DNA of 64,000 bases from Undaria pinnatifida (taxonomy: Eukaryota > Sar > Phaeophyceae > Laminariales > Alariaceae), in assembly GCA_012845835.1 (NCBI GenBank), contig JABAKD010000010.1, positions 10,544,311 to 10,608,310 of the forward strand, read 5' to 3'. This document shows, piece by piece, positions 35,357 through 50,300 of the stretch. A program made the position numbers and the translations under genes. A model generated the notes under the pieces. The model had not been told where the DNA came from. It was given only the letters and a program-made list of their open reading frames with translations, and did not search any database. How positions within the stretch are numbered: position 1 is the first letter of the stretch; each line of letters opens with the position of its first letter.

Positions 35357-38300
35357 ATGCGCTATCGAGCGCAGTTCGGCTCGGGATGGACTCCGGCACC
35401 CCTGCTGCTCGCGGCGCCGGCGCTAATGGTCTACTATTGGATCAATGACACTGGGGGGTTTTCGCCACGTACGGCGTGGATGCTGGCCGATGACGGATCG
35501 ATCAATCCCGGGACTCTTTCGGCTCACATGGACGGCGCCAACTACGGAAGAGGTATGCTACAAATATGAAACGCGTGAGACGTAAACCCCATGTATGCGA
35601 AGTATGAAAGCTCTGTTGTGTATTGTAGATACCCGCGCATGGTACGCGTGATGCTAGCTCGGTTTACTCATTCCAACAGACATCGAACAGCCTTGCTGTT
35701 GATCTCGTGCCGGGTGGTCTGTATCACAGCCATTACAGGAGGTGCTTGGGACTTTAGAGGGGGGGTATGACGAACGAAACTGACGCTTGCAGTACAGTGT
35801 GGCACGCGACGCCATAACATTACCCCTTTTGGGACCCAGGTATCACTACAAAGAAAATGAGAAGTGCGGACTTGCATCCATCTTCCAACCATGTGATCGT
35901 GCAGCATACGAGATTCCATGCTCCAGCCGTGTGGTATATACGAATCTGAGTATTTGCCACCGTTTCGTTTGTTTTGTCGTCGGCGCTGATCGCTGGTTGC
36001 TGATGCCCTAAACACACGCACGAAAACAGTGCAAAGCATGCTGGACGTAACGGCCAAGGTAAAGGCGAGAGCTGAAGCAGCCATCAGAGCGGGGCGGTTG
36101 GTCTGGACGGCCTTGGCCATATCCGTCGACTACCAAGCGTTTGACGTGGCCAAGGTGTGTTGGGATTAAGCTTCACCAAGTGTAATAGGTACAACAGGAC
36201 GGCGAGTTAAAGAAGAGACTGTGCTGAGTGTCGGGAGGGGCTATATACCCGTGCGTTTTTTTGTAATGCCCGTCGAGAGAGGGATCTGATGCGGTCAGTG
36301 TTTGAGGCGGTCATTGTCGCGTCTAGGTTACGGCATTAATGTCGATGCTGCACTATATTCGTACTTTTGGCTAAATTTGGAGTTAGAATGCCAGCGCTCA
36401 TTTGACGAATTCTGCTTATTGTAAATTATCCAAATCTAGGCCCGCACAGAACCGTTACATGTTCTTGATACCTCTCTGAGAAAGAGCAACTGTTCCTGAA
36501 GTCAGTACGTTCAATTTCGAGTGTCCAGAGATACATTAGCGTCCAATTTGGCTTTTGGGGACGTGCACATTATGTTGCCATGCCCGTTCGTCTCAGTATT
36601 CGGGTGCTGTGACGGAAAAGAAAACCTGCGACTACTCTGTAATCGGGTATTTGCGCCGCCTACAGAGTCCGTCAGCGTCTCTCAGCGTACGCCCATGCGC
36701 GTCATACAGTAGAACACACCATGATTGATGTGCGCCGCCACTGCGCACAGCCCGCGGACGCTGGCTGTGACCTTAACACCGGAGCAGCTCAGCGCTTTCT
36801 CGTCGTTCGTTTGGTGGCGCAGCTCATATCGCGCGGAGATCGGCCGCTCTGCGTTATTTTAACGTGTCGGGTGTCATTAATTCAGCCCGCAGACACTACA
36901 GCTGACGTATATATTTGTAATCATTTTGCGCACGTGCTTGAAAACAGTCCGTGACACCGGGGGTTTTCGACAATGAAACAGCGGCAGCCCCTACGATCCT
37001 TACGTATAGCGCGCGATTCGCATCCTCCACTCAGTAGTCGCACCGCGCGACGCCGTTTGCAAGAGTATGTTGTCTCCTTTCCCAACAAAGCGCGACTGAG
37101 GCCGTTTTTCGTGTCCAATCCCTAATCCAACAACTTTCTTCATGGCGGTGTTTCTCTTGCACTGGAGTGTTGTTTTTTTCTTTCTATGGCGAGTGTTGCT
37201 CTGGCATCCTGCTGTCGCCTGTGTTCGTTACGGAGGCGTTTATCCCCTGTATTTGTTGTGGAAGCGTTATGGTTCCTCTTGAAAGAGGAAGCGCTTGCCC
37301 CTTCGTTTGCGTAGAAGACATGAGAGCAGCACAAGAAGAGATGTAAGAACATTCCGCTCGTCGTATAATTGAGTCAGTGAGTGATCAAACGTTACCAGAG
37401 GCAACCTTCTTGAGTGGCAGTAGTCGGGCCAGTCCCACACTTCCTTATCGCATTATGTACCGTATTAAACATCTTACTTTTGGTACCTGAATCCTGTTGG
37501 AACTGCACCCACGTGTTTGGGTAATAACTACTTGGAATTACAGTAGTAGGAATATTCATTGCTTTTCTGAAAGGGTTAGAAACATTATCTCAATAGGTGG
37601 TGGTGGTGATGTTTGCTTTCGGCTGACATTCCGGAGATTTGCAACTTATCATATGATATCAGAGTGTATCGGGTATCACATCGAGCTTGTCGTACTTGAC
37701 ATGTTTTCGCCGGTGGTGGTGGTGGTGGTGGTGGTTTCTTTCGGCAGGCCTTGCGGAGAGCAACTGGTGGCGAGAACAATCCCGCCACGGCCGAGTACGA
37801 GAAACTGCAGGAGGAAATGTGGAACGCCCAGGTCGGTTTGTGTTGCGTATGCGTGCGTGTCTCCTGCTCGTCTGTACTTGGTGGTATTTTCATTGGGAGC
37901 GGGGGGGGTGGGGGGGTACGGTCGTGTCTCGACCTCCCCATCTGAAAACGTCACTATCCGTCTCCCTCAGGCCGACGTACCCGGTTTACAAATGCAAAAC
38001 GTGTTCAACTCTAATTCTGTCCTCGGCAATTCGTCCCCGAAACGGCGGGTGTTGCTGCCAAATTAATCAGCCCAGGCTGCAGATGACGCTCTGCGTTTTT
38101 TGTGAATGTTGCCGTACCGCTCTGAAATTTCTTGGCATGACCGGCTTGAACCGACGACGTACAACATTGAAAGAGCTCAGTCCAGAAGTAGCGTTCGGCG
38201 CGGGCGAAGCGCGAGACGGTATCGTTTCTTGCTGGGGGAAGGGATCCGCACGATGCTGGACGAAGAGGGCCGAACGCGGCGCCGTGGATCTGGTCGAGTT

Positions 38301-41300
38301 CCCGTTATCTTCCGCGTGAACGTGTGTGCGTGCGTGCGCGTGTTGTGTATGGCTGCACCTTTGTCGTGTTCTGGTCGCCTTTTTCGTCTCAATTCATTTC
38401 GTTCCATTTAACTTCGTTTCGTTTGCTTTGGTTTGCCGTGGTTTCGTTTAGTTACATTTCATTTGTGTCGCTTCTTCTGCATCTATCACGCTGGTGTCTG
38501 CCCCACCGCAGGAGGAGCAGAAGAAGAGCGGCATGGAAGCGGAGACTCTGACCGACCCCTTGGTGAGACCGGTTTCAGTAGTAGAGCAGGCCCGAAAAAG
38601 GAAGCTAGATAAGCCGAGGAACGAGGCAGCTTGTGCGTGTTGTTCGCAGCACGCTGAACACCAGGAGCTCCCACATAATAGAGGCGGTTCTCAGACAGTC
38701 ATCTGTGACTGTTCGTTGAGCACACTGACATGGCAGATATGGAATAAATGCTAGTTGGCTCTATTAAAGCCGCTGAAGGGGGTTTCGGTGAGTTGGTGTG
38801 CGTCGTGGAGGGCGTCGTCGTTGCATTCGTACAAAATACCAACAATGCAGCTTGCAAAGATGAGTATTGACCTGAAATTCGTCAAACTCACGGCTGACGT
38901 CCTTGAAAATTAGTTATAAAATAGTCATTCATGGCACCAAAACTCAACCTCGTTGGTCAAGGTCATGTCGGTGCACTTCGCGCGCGCCTGCGTCCCGGCA
39001 CACGAAAAGGGACACGTGTCAACCCGCACAGGTGCCCAGGAATTTTCCCCAGCTAACACATTTTCCAACATATATACACAATATACCGGGAGTATGCCTA
39101 CCCGCAGAACGGCGTCCAGGTGGCAACGGCACGAGAACGGGCATAATAAAAACACTCCACTGCACCCCGCCCTCCTTCCCCGCGCCCCCTCTCCCCCCCT
39201 GCCCCCCCCGCGAACGCCCCCCCCCCCCCCCTTCCCCCCACCCCCCCTTACCCATCCACCCACCCATCCACCCACCCACCCACCCACCCACCCACCCAAC
39301 AAAAAAACTCGATCAGGAACGAGCCTTGGCCCGCGCGCGCAGCAAGTCGTGGCACGCGGCGGTGGCGGTCGCAGCGAAGAAAATGGCGGAGGCGGAGGCG
39401 GCGGGGCTCCGCGCCCCCATGTCGGACTTGCACCGCCGCTCGGCGGAGCGGTTGCGGGAGCTGTGCGCTCGCAACGGAGGCGTTTACGTAAAGCTCGGGC
39501 AGCACCTAGCGCAGCTGGACTTCGTTCTTCCCCCCGAATTCATCGAGGTGTTGAGGTGTATGTTAGATCAGGTGGGGAAACGCACATCAGAGTCGGCTGT
39601 GGGACTGTATAGGGGAAATAACGGAGACGGGAGGGGCGAGCGAGGGCAAGGAGGTAGGGACGAGGGACAAGAGAAAACGAGGTCCGCAAGACGTAAATTT
39701 CAAGGAATGTTGCCATTGGGCCGCTTTCTTCCGTCGAGTCCAGTGTCCCTCCCACCCCCGCCCCCGCCCCCCCGTCGCGCGCGTTCGTTGTTGTCTTCGC
39801 CACCACCGGCGCTCGAAAAGCTTTATGCCGTGTTTGGAGGCCGAATGTGCGCAGCTGAGCGCGACCTACTGGTCCGACTAACAACTCTCCGTGATCTCTA
39901 ATGAGAAAAAATAACAAAAGCGGGTAATCCATTCCCTTATGTGGAAGACAGGGTCGGAGATACCTATTGTAGATATCGTAGCACGCATGCGCGAAAGGAC
40001 ACGTCACCGGTTAGGCAGTGTAAGATCTCGGGTCGCGAGCGGTCTCCCTGTTATTGACGGCGTTGACTCCGTCCCCGGATAAGTAGCTGCCGGGTATGTC
40101 ACGCGGCAGATTTGTGGTGGATCCCTGATACCCCACGATTCAGCATAGACCTAGAACTCTCCATGCCTCACTGTAACGAAGATAATTTTTTTCGGGTTGC
40201 GTCGGCCGAGAAAGACGATCTACAAGGTAACCCCGTACCAAGTATTAGACCTCTTACATATGAGATGGCACGTGGCGTGTATCAGCTCTTAGCGAAGGCC
40301 ACGGTTAGGTGAGCCTGTAGGAGCAGAGCTCCCAATACAGGAGAAGAGAAGATGATGATGTTGGTCAGCAACTCCAAGCCGATATATATGTTGATTAGTT
40401 GACTTCAGGTGTAGAGATCTGAGGTGGAGATGTGGAGATGTGGAGTGACCACGTGAGGGGCGTGCGCGTGGTGCGCTGCTCGTAGCTCAAAGACACATAT
40501 ACCCTCAGTATCCGGTACGAACAAAAACAAAAACCAAGCTATGACCCCAAGAAGCAAAATGCCCCAAAACGAGATCCTACAGCCTTGTTGTTTAACAACT
40601 CATATTTCAGGGTGTGTATGTGATCATGACCCTACGTAGCCTATCTTGTTACTTCAGCAACAACTCGTATCTTGAATATCTTGCTACCGCTTCCACGAGG
40701 GATACCTTAGAGTGTCCCTCTCAGCGTGTACGAGTACGTACTACATGTACCAGGTATCTGGATACGATTAGCCTGTACACTGCTGTGTATCATGTATCCA
40801 ATATCCAAGACATTGCTGCTGAGACTTCGAGCTTGCTACGTGCTGCGTCGATAAACGACAACTACCAGACTGAAAACTGTCTGTCGTACTAGCTGCGACT
40901 TGCAATGTATATCAGATTACTTTCAAGTGTTATCAAGTAACGACATGATGGTTGCTGACAAGTACCATCTCTAACACCCAAGCAGGGCTTTACGTTTGGT
41001 CTCCACTGAGGGGGCTGGACCAGCATCAGCACCCCCTCGTTCGTGTCCACAAACAGATCGCGCCATCGATCGCGGCTCCACTTTTTTTTTTTTTTTCCGA
41101 TGTTCGTGCACCGTCGCGATTCCCGCGGCGTTTTTTTTCGTGGAAGCAGGCGCCCCAAACTCCCATCGAGGGCGTGCGAGAGGTCATCATGGAGGAGCTG
41201 GGCGAGTACCCGGAGACCCTCTGGCGTAGCTTTGATGCAGTGCCGATAGCCTCTGCCTCGTTGGCCCAAGTACATCGTGCCGTGGGCTGGAACGGCGAGC

Positions 41301-44300
41301 AGCTGGCTATCAAGGTAGGGGGAGTGGGGGAGATGGGGGACAGAGGGACAGGGGGGGAAGTACTCGTTACCATGCGTGGCAGTAGTGTGTCAGACCGTAG
41401 ACTCTCGCATTCTAGGAGCAGAGGAGGGTGTGCAGGGAGGGGGAAGGTGGGGAGGTGGGGAGGCCGGGGGGGGGAGGGGGAGGGGAGGGGGGAGGGGGCG
41501 GGGGGTTGGCAACGATGAAGGAAAAGCGGGGAAATCGCTCAGTCGCATCGTGCGCTTCTACGTGCGTGGTGGCTTGGGTCGTCCTGCGCTCTGCCCGCGC
41601 CTCGGTTGCTGCAGGGGTGCAGTAAGGGTTTTCGTTGGTTTTTTTTTCAGGGGTGTTGAGAGCGCCGGCCACCTCTATGTATCATGCATATCCTCCTTCT
41701 GTTGTTGGTGCAGATATTTTTTCAGGTAACGCAGTTATTCCAAATGTATCCACACACACAAGCCAAGCCCCGTGGAAACGGGCAGGGTAGGAGCTCAGCT
41801 CAACTGCTGTAGCCCGTGTTTTGCGCGCGGAATATGCCATTGTTGGAGGCTGGCGTCAAAACTCCGAAATCGCCAGTTGGGATGGAAGTTGACCCAACTT
41901 ATCGGATGCTAGCGTTGAGTAGCTGTTGGTTCGACCCCGAGGGCGTTTCCCCTCTCGTGGTCGGCCTTGACCATGTTGTCGGTTGACCTTCAATCCAACT
42001 GTACCGGGGTTGATACAGTACGCTTGTGCCGCAAGCCAGTGGTCACCTCGAGATCTGCCGACTGTCCCCGAGAAAAGCGGCGCCTATCCTTCAGAGCCTC
42101 GTTGTTGCTGAACAAGGTGCGTCCTCGCATGTGCCATTATAATAGCCCTGCTGCGCTGTGCGGCGTTGTGGGTGGAGATGGATGTAGACGAAAGAGGGCG
42201 CAGGGCATCGGGCGATTGTGACGCAGCTAAACGAATTGAAAAGCAGCGAAACGAATTGAAAAGGGTACCGAGATGCATGAAATGGGCAGAAGAGCCGAAA
42301 GAGGAGGTTGTTGCCTCCACTGATGCAAGCGAACGCTAGCCACAACCGAGCATCATTGCTCAGAGAACAGGAATACCAACACAGTGGCGGTCTCTCTATG
42401 GTTGCGGCATGTGCTAGCCAGCAATACCTGCACTGTACCAGACATCGGCACTGTTGGGTGTTGTACCGGAGTGGTAATTACAGCGGGTTTCAGTCGTTCC
42501 AAGCGATTTCACCGACACTAAAGAGGGACGACAACCGTAGGGTGCAACATAATAATTAACATGTCGTACACCTTTGTCTGCTTGCTTTTGCGCACCCGCG
42601 AAATGAAGGTCCAGCATCAAGGTCTCCGAGAAACGTCGACGGGGGATGTCGACGCGGTCACCCTGGTGGTCGGTGTGGTGGATTCCCTGTTCCCCAAGTT
42701 TTCGTACAAATGGCTGGCGGACGAGGTGGAGAGAAACCTCCCCAAGGAACTGGATTTTCTGCACGAGGCCAGCAACAGCCGCAAGTGAGACAGCCGTTGC
42801 GAGCGAGAGGGCCGTTGGAGCCGGGCCGCGCGCTGCTGAACCTGTCATGTGTTACATACCACGCTCTTACGCGTTATCAGATTATTCACGGTTGTTGAAC
42901 CTCATTCGCTCAAAGGTTGCACCGCATTCCCCCCCCCCCCCCGTTTCCCAGTCGGTGCATGCCTAGTATATGAGAACTCGAACTGATTGAAGTTGCATGT
43001 GCTCGCTCGAAAAGTCGAAAAAATTGCAGTAAGTTTGCCGAATATACTGATAGGAAGTCGACGGCTAGGTATTAGTTGGCTACTGTAGGTCAGTAGGCTT
43101 TTCGGTTAGTTGCGCATGGGAACTTGAATGATTTCTGCTTTTCTGTATTTGACTGGTGCGTTTTGTGGCTAGCTATGTGGTTTGCGTCGGGCATGACTTT
43201 ATTCAGTTGGCCGGCTGACTTTTCCACCCAGCTGATAACCTAGTAACTAGCCGTCAAACCCAGCCAAGGCTCGCAACCTTAATATCAAGGGTTGGGGCAT
43301 CATACATAGCGTCAAGTAAGAGGGTGTGGACAGCCGCATAGTGTATTCCCACACGCCCTCGAGACGCACCTAGATGTCTTCGCTACGGAGGAGGGCGCTC
43401 GGACGACAGGCTGTCAGGGCAGACACATCCCTGTTCGAAAAATTGAACGATAGCGTACAACACCGACGGTGTTAATAACACGCGGTGTGGTGCTGTCTAT
43501 GCGGTGGGACTCGCTCGAGATCTGTTCCCGCCCGCGGCACATTGAACAGTTTTTTCTTGTGTAAACACACACTAATAAACACGAACGCATGCTCAGGGTC
43601 TGTTCCAGGATCTGTTGTTTGTTGTTGTTGTTGTTGTTGTCTCGCATTAATTCTTGTAAAAAATCTAGAGCCAGTGGTCACCCAAAGGTGCTGGAGCCCT
43701 AGGAAGATCCGAAAAACCGAATGAAATCATAATTCGTCCGGGGAATACTACGCTTTCCCACCTAAAACGCACGATACGAAGAAGGCGCACGAGTGAAATG
43801 ATCCAAGGTTATATTCTGAAGGGTTTGTGGATTCCGGGTAAGGGTATGGGAGTCTTACAGAACTTCCAGAAGTTTCAGGTACGGGTATGAAAGTGTTACA
43901 TAACTTCCAGAAGTTCCGGGTATTGTGGCACGGGCGTACAGAACTCACAGAAGTTCCGGGCGGATACGAAAGGTGCTGTACCCGTACCCCGGGTATTGTG
44001 GCACGGGGTGTACAGAACTCACAGAAGTTCCGGGTACGGGTATGAATGTTCTACAGAACTAACAGAAGTTCGGGCACGGGTATGAAAGTCTTACAGAACT
44101 TCCAGAAGTTCCGGGTATTGTGGCACGGGCGTACAGAACTTACAGAAGTTTTGGGTACGGGTAATACCCGGGTAAATGCACACCCCCTCGGGGGGAAGTT
44201 CGATTTGGAGGATTTAGTCCAACTTGATGGCATGTTCTCACTGGGCCAATGTCCCCAAGGCAATCTGTCGTAGCTTGAAGGGAATTATGAATTATCGACA

Positions 44301-47300
44301 AAACCACCACCGAGAGAGGCGATAAATCGTGAACCTCAATGAGTGGCGACCGGGGCAACAGCCGCGCTCACGGCTATACTGCGCTGTAACAGATTATACC
44401 ATAGCGTACCCCGGCTCTGGCGCGTCAAAACAAACAATAATGGCGGTCGCAAGCCCATATTTGCCACCACAGCTCGACAAGCCGAGGGCCGCGACAAAGA
44501 AGAAGCGAAACTACCGAAAACACAGAAGATAGTTCTAGACGTCGATGGTTGCTGCATCACCGTCACGGCAGATCTATGTATTATTCCGATCAGGAAAAAC
44601 ATTGACAATATGCAATACGTGGTTTCCCGATAGGAGCCAAATTCGTATGATTCCAACAAATCGAATCGATTTCAATTCAATTCATAAAAAATGAATATAT
44701 TGGATTCAAAAGTGTCCTTCGTTAATATGGTACGTGCCCACGGGTTAGAAAGGAGATAAACATGAATAGGACCTACATCGTACTGAGTAGGTGCTACTAT
44801 CGTCTGCGATACGTACTGCTACTACAGCTGTACATTCGGTGTTCGGTTCGTTTTACTGACGGCAAGATATGACATCATATTGGAACGCATAATACACTCT
44901 TTCGGCTATTCAACCTGAATTAATGCATGTGGGCTCCCCGGATATTGTAACAAAGGTATACCCGTACCCCGGGTATTGAGCTAAAGTCTTGAAGAAATTC
45001 CGGGTACGGTACGGAAGTGTCACAGAACTCACAGAAGTTCCGGGTATTGTGGCACGGGCGTACAGAACTCACATACGTTATAAAAATGACACACCCGTAA
45101 CCCGGGTACTTGTGGCACTGGCGCATAGAACTTCCAGAAGTTCCGGGTACGGGTATGAATGTCGTGCAGAACTTCCAGAAGTTCCGGGTACGGGTATGAA
45201 TGTCCTACAGAACTCACAGAAGTTCTTTGTAGGGTAATACCCGGGGTAAATACCCCGGGTATGGTTTGTGCGTACCCTACAGAACCCAACCTTGAAATGA
45301 TCCAATGTGCAAACTGAACTCACATGGCCGCGGGTATCCACTCAACTACAGCATCGAGTTCCCCCGTTCCCACAACTAACCAACTCGCGGCTGCAAACTA
45401 TAGCGGTTGCTGTCTGGAGTGCTGTCTGCACCGTACGAACCGCACGGTAATCGTGAGCACAGACGAACACGCCTGCTGTCTGGAGTGCTGTCGGAGTGAC
45501 GACCCGCGGGCATGTAGTGGAAAAAGAGCAATCGAACCAAAACCACCATACAAATATCAATGATCGCCACGTCTTCCCGAGCTATCTGACAGTACCAGCC
45601 CGCGGCGGATTGAACGTGATGTTCTTGTATACGTGTGTGTTCGTGTGGCGATTGTGTGTTGTTGTCTTTGCTGCACATCCCAGGTGTGCGGCAATGTTCG
45701 AGGGGCGGAGTGATATATGCGTGCCCCCCGTCGTGGCGGAGCAGACGACAGAAAGGGTGCTGACCATGCGCTTCGAGCCGGTGAGATGTAATTTTTGTTT
45801 TGCGTGTGTTGTGCAGAGCGTCGACGCGCGCACTGATGATGCCGATACTGATTGTGAAGATGACGATGATGACAACGATGATGATAACGATGATGATGCT
45901 GATGATGATGATGCTGATGATGATGATGCTGATGATGATGATGCTGATGATGATGATGCTGATGATGATGATGGCGATGATTATTGTTGTGATAATGATG
46001 ATGATCTCACATTATTAGCTCGTTTCCCCGAAATCTAGCCCGTCGTCACAAAAAGACAACAAATATCGAAAAAAGTCGAGTACAAATACGAAATTAAGTG
46101 TACGGTGTAAGACGATGATGATAACGATGATGATGGCGATGGTGATGATGATGCTGATGATGATGATGATGATGATGATGACGATCATGATGATTATTGT
46201 TGTGATAGTGATGATGATCTCACATTAGCTCGTTTCACCGAAATCTAGCCCGTCGTCACAAAAAGACAACAAATATCGAAAAAAGTCAAGCACAAATACG
46301 AAATTAAGTGTACCGTGTAAGGTCCCTGCTGCGCTGTGCTGCGTTGTGGGTGGAAATAGACCGACGGTAGACGAGGAAGAGGTCACGGGATATCGCCACG
46401 TGTGTCGCAGCTCTTGTCGACATGAACAGCGTGCCGAAATGCATGACACGGACAGAGGGGCTGAAGAAGGAGGTCGCCTCCAATGTCGCAAGCGAACCTG
46501 TCACGACCAAGCACTGTCACAACCGCACGCGTGGATTGTAACGGTCGAGAGTAGCGACCTGGTGCATCCTTCACCGAGGTTCCCAAGCCTACGCGGTGTT
46601 CTCTGGATATTTTATAAGTTATCATCGCGTGTGAATCGAGCGACTCTTGCAGCAGCAATAAACAAGGCAACCACGTGTCGGTGGAATGTCGGTCTGTGCG
46701 GTACGTGGTGCAAGCGCGACCAGGGAAGCACGTGCTTGTTGAAAAAAAATGCGGTGGTCGAAACCCATCGTTTCGCGAAGGCGCTCGTCGCGGGTTCGAC
46801 CATGAGCAGCCGCTGTCGACAGGTAGCTGTATCCCCACCGATTGAACATTATGTAGTCGGACATTTTTCAGGGTTGTTAACGGTTATCCGTCCGTGCACG
46901 GTGCGTTTTTTTCAAATCGAAAATCCTATGGTCCGGTTCGGTGCGGTTTTAAGAAATCGGACATCTTACGGTGCGGTTCGGTGCGGTTTTCGGATATTGT
47001 AAAACTACGGTGCGGTTCGGTGCTGTGATACGTCTTACGGTGCGGTTCGGTGCGGTTTTGAAAATTAGAAAATCCTACGGATCGGTTCGGTGCGGTTTTC
47101 CAAAATTGTAAATAGTAAGGTGCGGTTCGGTGTTTTCATGTATCCCACGGTGGGATTCGGTGCGGTTTTCAGAAATCAGGAATCCTACGGGGCGGTTCGG
47201 TGCGGTTTTCAGATATGGCAAACCTTACGGTGCGGTTCGGTGCTGTGGTGAATCTTACGGTGCGGTTCGGTGCGGTTTTCAGATATGGCAAACCTTACGG

Positions 47301-50300
47301 TGCGGTTCGGTGCTGTGGTGAATCTTACGGTGCGGTTCGGTGCGGTTCCCCGTTGGACGCGTTTTGCTACGGTACCCGTAGGGAAAACCGTATAAAACCG
47401 TGTCTTCCCTACGGTGCACCGTATGAATAAACCGTACAAAACACAAAACGCGGTTTCGTACGGTTCTCAAGCTTTTCTCGGTGCATTAACGAAACGGCTG
47501 TTCTCCACGGTGCGCCGTATGAATAAACCGCACAAAACGGCGGTTTCGTACGGTTTTCTCGCCTTTTATCGGTGCACGGACGAAACCACTGCTGTATTTT
47601 GTACTGTTTCTCTACGGTGCACCATAGTTATAAGCCTCACAACCCGCGGGTGCGTACGTACGGCTTTCTGTCGTTTTTTCACTTTTAGACGAAGTCGTCA
47701 GCAACAACAACAGTTAACAGGTCCTATGCGCGTAAAGAGACAGATTCAATAAACCGATTTGCACATACATATCATCCGCAAAAAATAGGTGAACATTCCG
47801 TAAGGTGCACGATGCGTCCGGTGACAATCTTCGTCGAACTCACAGCTGACGTCGTGAGAAAATAATATTGTAAAATATAATGTGAGGTTTGGTTCCCAGC
47901 GTAGGTGCTTGTATAGTACCTGGTTGTCCGGCTCATCGTGTCATACATTTTTCCAGACTTGGTGACGTGAGTCTACATGCTGCACATTGCTCTCTTAGTT
48001 GCATGGGACATTTTTTGCAACCCGACGGTATACTGCTGAAAACGCCTAGCAGCGTGGGTAGGCACAATTCGATACGAGTCAACGGCAAGGGGAGAAAATG
48101 CTGATATCTTCTCGCGATAAAAATGAAGGCACGTACCGTAGTGGGCAGGGAGGAGGAAGGACCGCTATGTGACCCCGGATCTGAGTTGCTACTGGGAGGG
48201 AGCGCGAGAGTAGTGCGAGGATAATAAATGGGACGAAAAATGTACACAGGGTATATGTAAATAGGTGCACCATTTTTTTTCCTGCAAGGTTTCTTGGGGC
48301 TTCAGTAGCCATCACCCAAAACTTTTCTTCGGAGTATAAGCTGAAAAATACAGCCCGAGGAACAAATCCATGACCTACTTTTTGTTGTGGTAGATATGCA
48401 ACAAAACAGAACTGAACAAAAATGGCGGAAACAGACAAAAAAACATTCGACTATTATAGGACTGGGTTGCCGAAAACGTCTTGTTTGATACTACAGCATT
48501 AGTCTGGCAGTAGTAGTATACCACTACTACTGCGAAACGCTGTACAGCGCTGCTACGTATCATAGCACCTTGTGAATTACCCAAGCACCTTTCATGGAGA
48601 CCGGTACTCCTTCCCCCGTCAAGCCCACCCACGGATACGTTCCTGGTACTTGCTGCTTGCTGCTAGTGGTGCTGCTCGAGCCCTACTGCTGTTTCATGTA
48701 CCGGAAACATTGCCCTGTTCGCTCATCACGAGCACAACCACGGATTTCCGTCATTCCCAGTACATACAGCAGCAGCAGTAATCATATTTTCTATTTTCTG
48801 TAATAATACCAGAATACCAAGTATTCTTACTTTTTTTTTTCTCGTGGTTGTCAAGCATTCCACATTATTTATACATACATACCAGGTATATTATACACAC
48901 GTGACACATATATAGCTGCCTCCCCCCCCCCCCCATGATGAACTGGTGCATTTTTTCCGAAACCGTCAGATCTATCCCCTTGAAGGATTTATAGTTTCCA
49001 CGCACAAATTGAACTGCCCCGCCCGTACCCCCCCCCCCCCCCCCCCTCCCCCACCCCACCCCCGCTCCCTTTTGATCAAAACCAGGCCCCCATGTCCTTA
49101 AAAACTCCGCCCTCCCCTCACCGGTTATTCGACTCACAGGATTCACTTGATAAACGGATGCATTTCCTTCCACAGCTGTCATATTTTGTCCCCCTCAGAA
49201 ACGGGTTTTATAGTTTCCGCGCACAGACTGCCTAACATCACCCTGTTGACCCTGATAGCTACACTGTAGTTGCAAGGGGAGTCGCCGATCTATATCCTTA
49301 ATGAGGACACACAACCCGTAATACGCGCGATCGGAGTATCACACACAGCTTGCAAAGATGAGTTTCGACAAAATCTTCGATCTCACAGCTGGAGTGTATT
49401 TTTGTTTTTTATAATATATACGTGGTATATACGTACAAGAGTATACTTGGTACCCTCGGGTATCATACATTCGGAGCTGGTATGATAAACCATGCCTACG
49501 TGAATTAAGCAACCAGGAAATAGAACACTTTTTTTTGCACGTACATTTTTTACGCCAAAACGTCAACAAACCGTGATGAACCGTACAAAACCGTGATGAT
49601 TCTGTACGCAGCACGGTTCCACGGTCGATGGAACCGCGGTTTGTCTACGGTTTAATGTAAACCGCACCGTTGAAAAAACGATCTAACGGTTTTTGGCTTG
49701 ATACACACGGTGCGGTGCGGTTTCGATGGCGTTCCTACGGTGCGGTTCGGTGCGGTTTTTCGGATATTTTAAATCGTACGGTGCGGTTCGGTGCTTTGAT
49801 ATATCCTACGGGGCGGTTCATTCGGTACGGTTTTGAAGATTAGAAAATCCTTCGCTGCGGTTTGGTGCTATTTTCAGATTTCGTGAACCCTACGGTGCGG
49901 TTCGGTTATATTTCATGTCCTTCGGTGCAGGTCGGTGCGGTTTTCCAATATCGTTAAACTACCGTGTGGTGCGGTGCGGTTTTGGAGAGGGCGAAAATCC
50001 TACGGTGCGGTTCCGAACCGATAGGAAAAACCGCACCGTAAAGATCCCTGACATTTTTTACCCATGCGGATCTCTGCTTTCCCAATTCGTTGAGACACGA
50101 AGATTGTCATTACAGAAAGCATCCCTGGTAGCAGTTTCTTCACGAACCCTGCGTGTGGTCTGTACGATCGTCTATTCCGGAAAAATTACGGGTAGGTAGA
50201 CTGTTAAAGCGTCGCATCCGCCAGCGTGCGTCTAAATCAAGAAGGAACGAGCCTTTCGCGAGCCGCGCCGCCCGCAAGCACCCCAAGCCGAACGTGTGAT

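Noticed and set aside
39030..39310. Proline-rich frame before ADCK1-like exon 5
   Set aside because: It reads the C-run and CCCA repeat ahead of the acceptor at 39316. The family-like sequence starts only at 39317.
45496..46038. Aspartate-rich protein frame
   Set aside because: The acidic run is a GAT repeat after the donor at 45781. Only 45684-45780 is coding, as an ADCK1-like exon.
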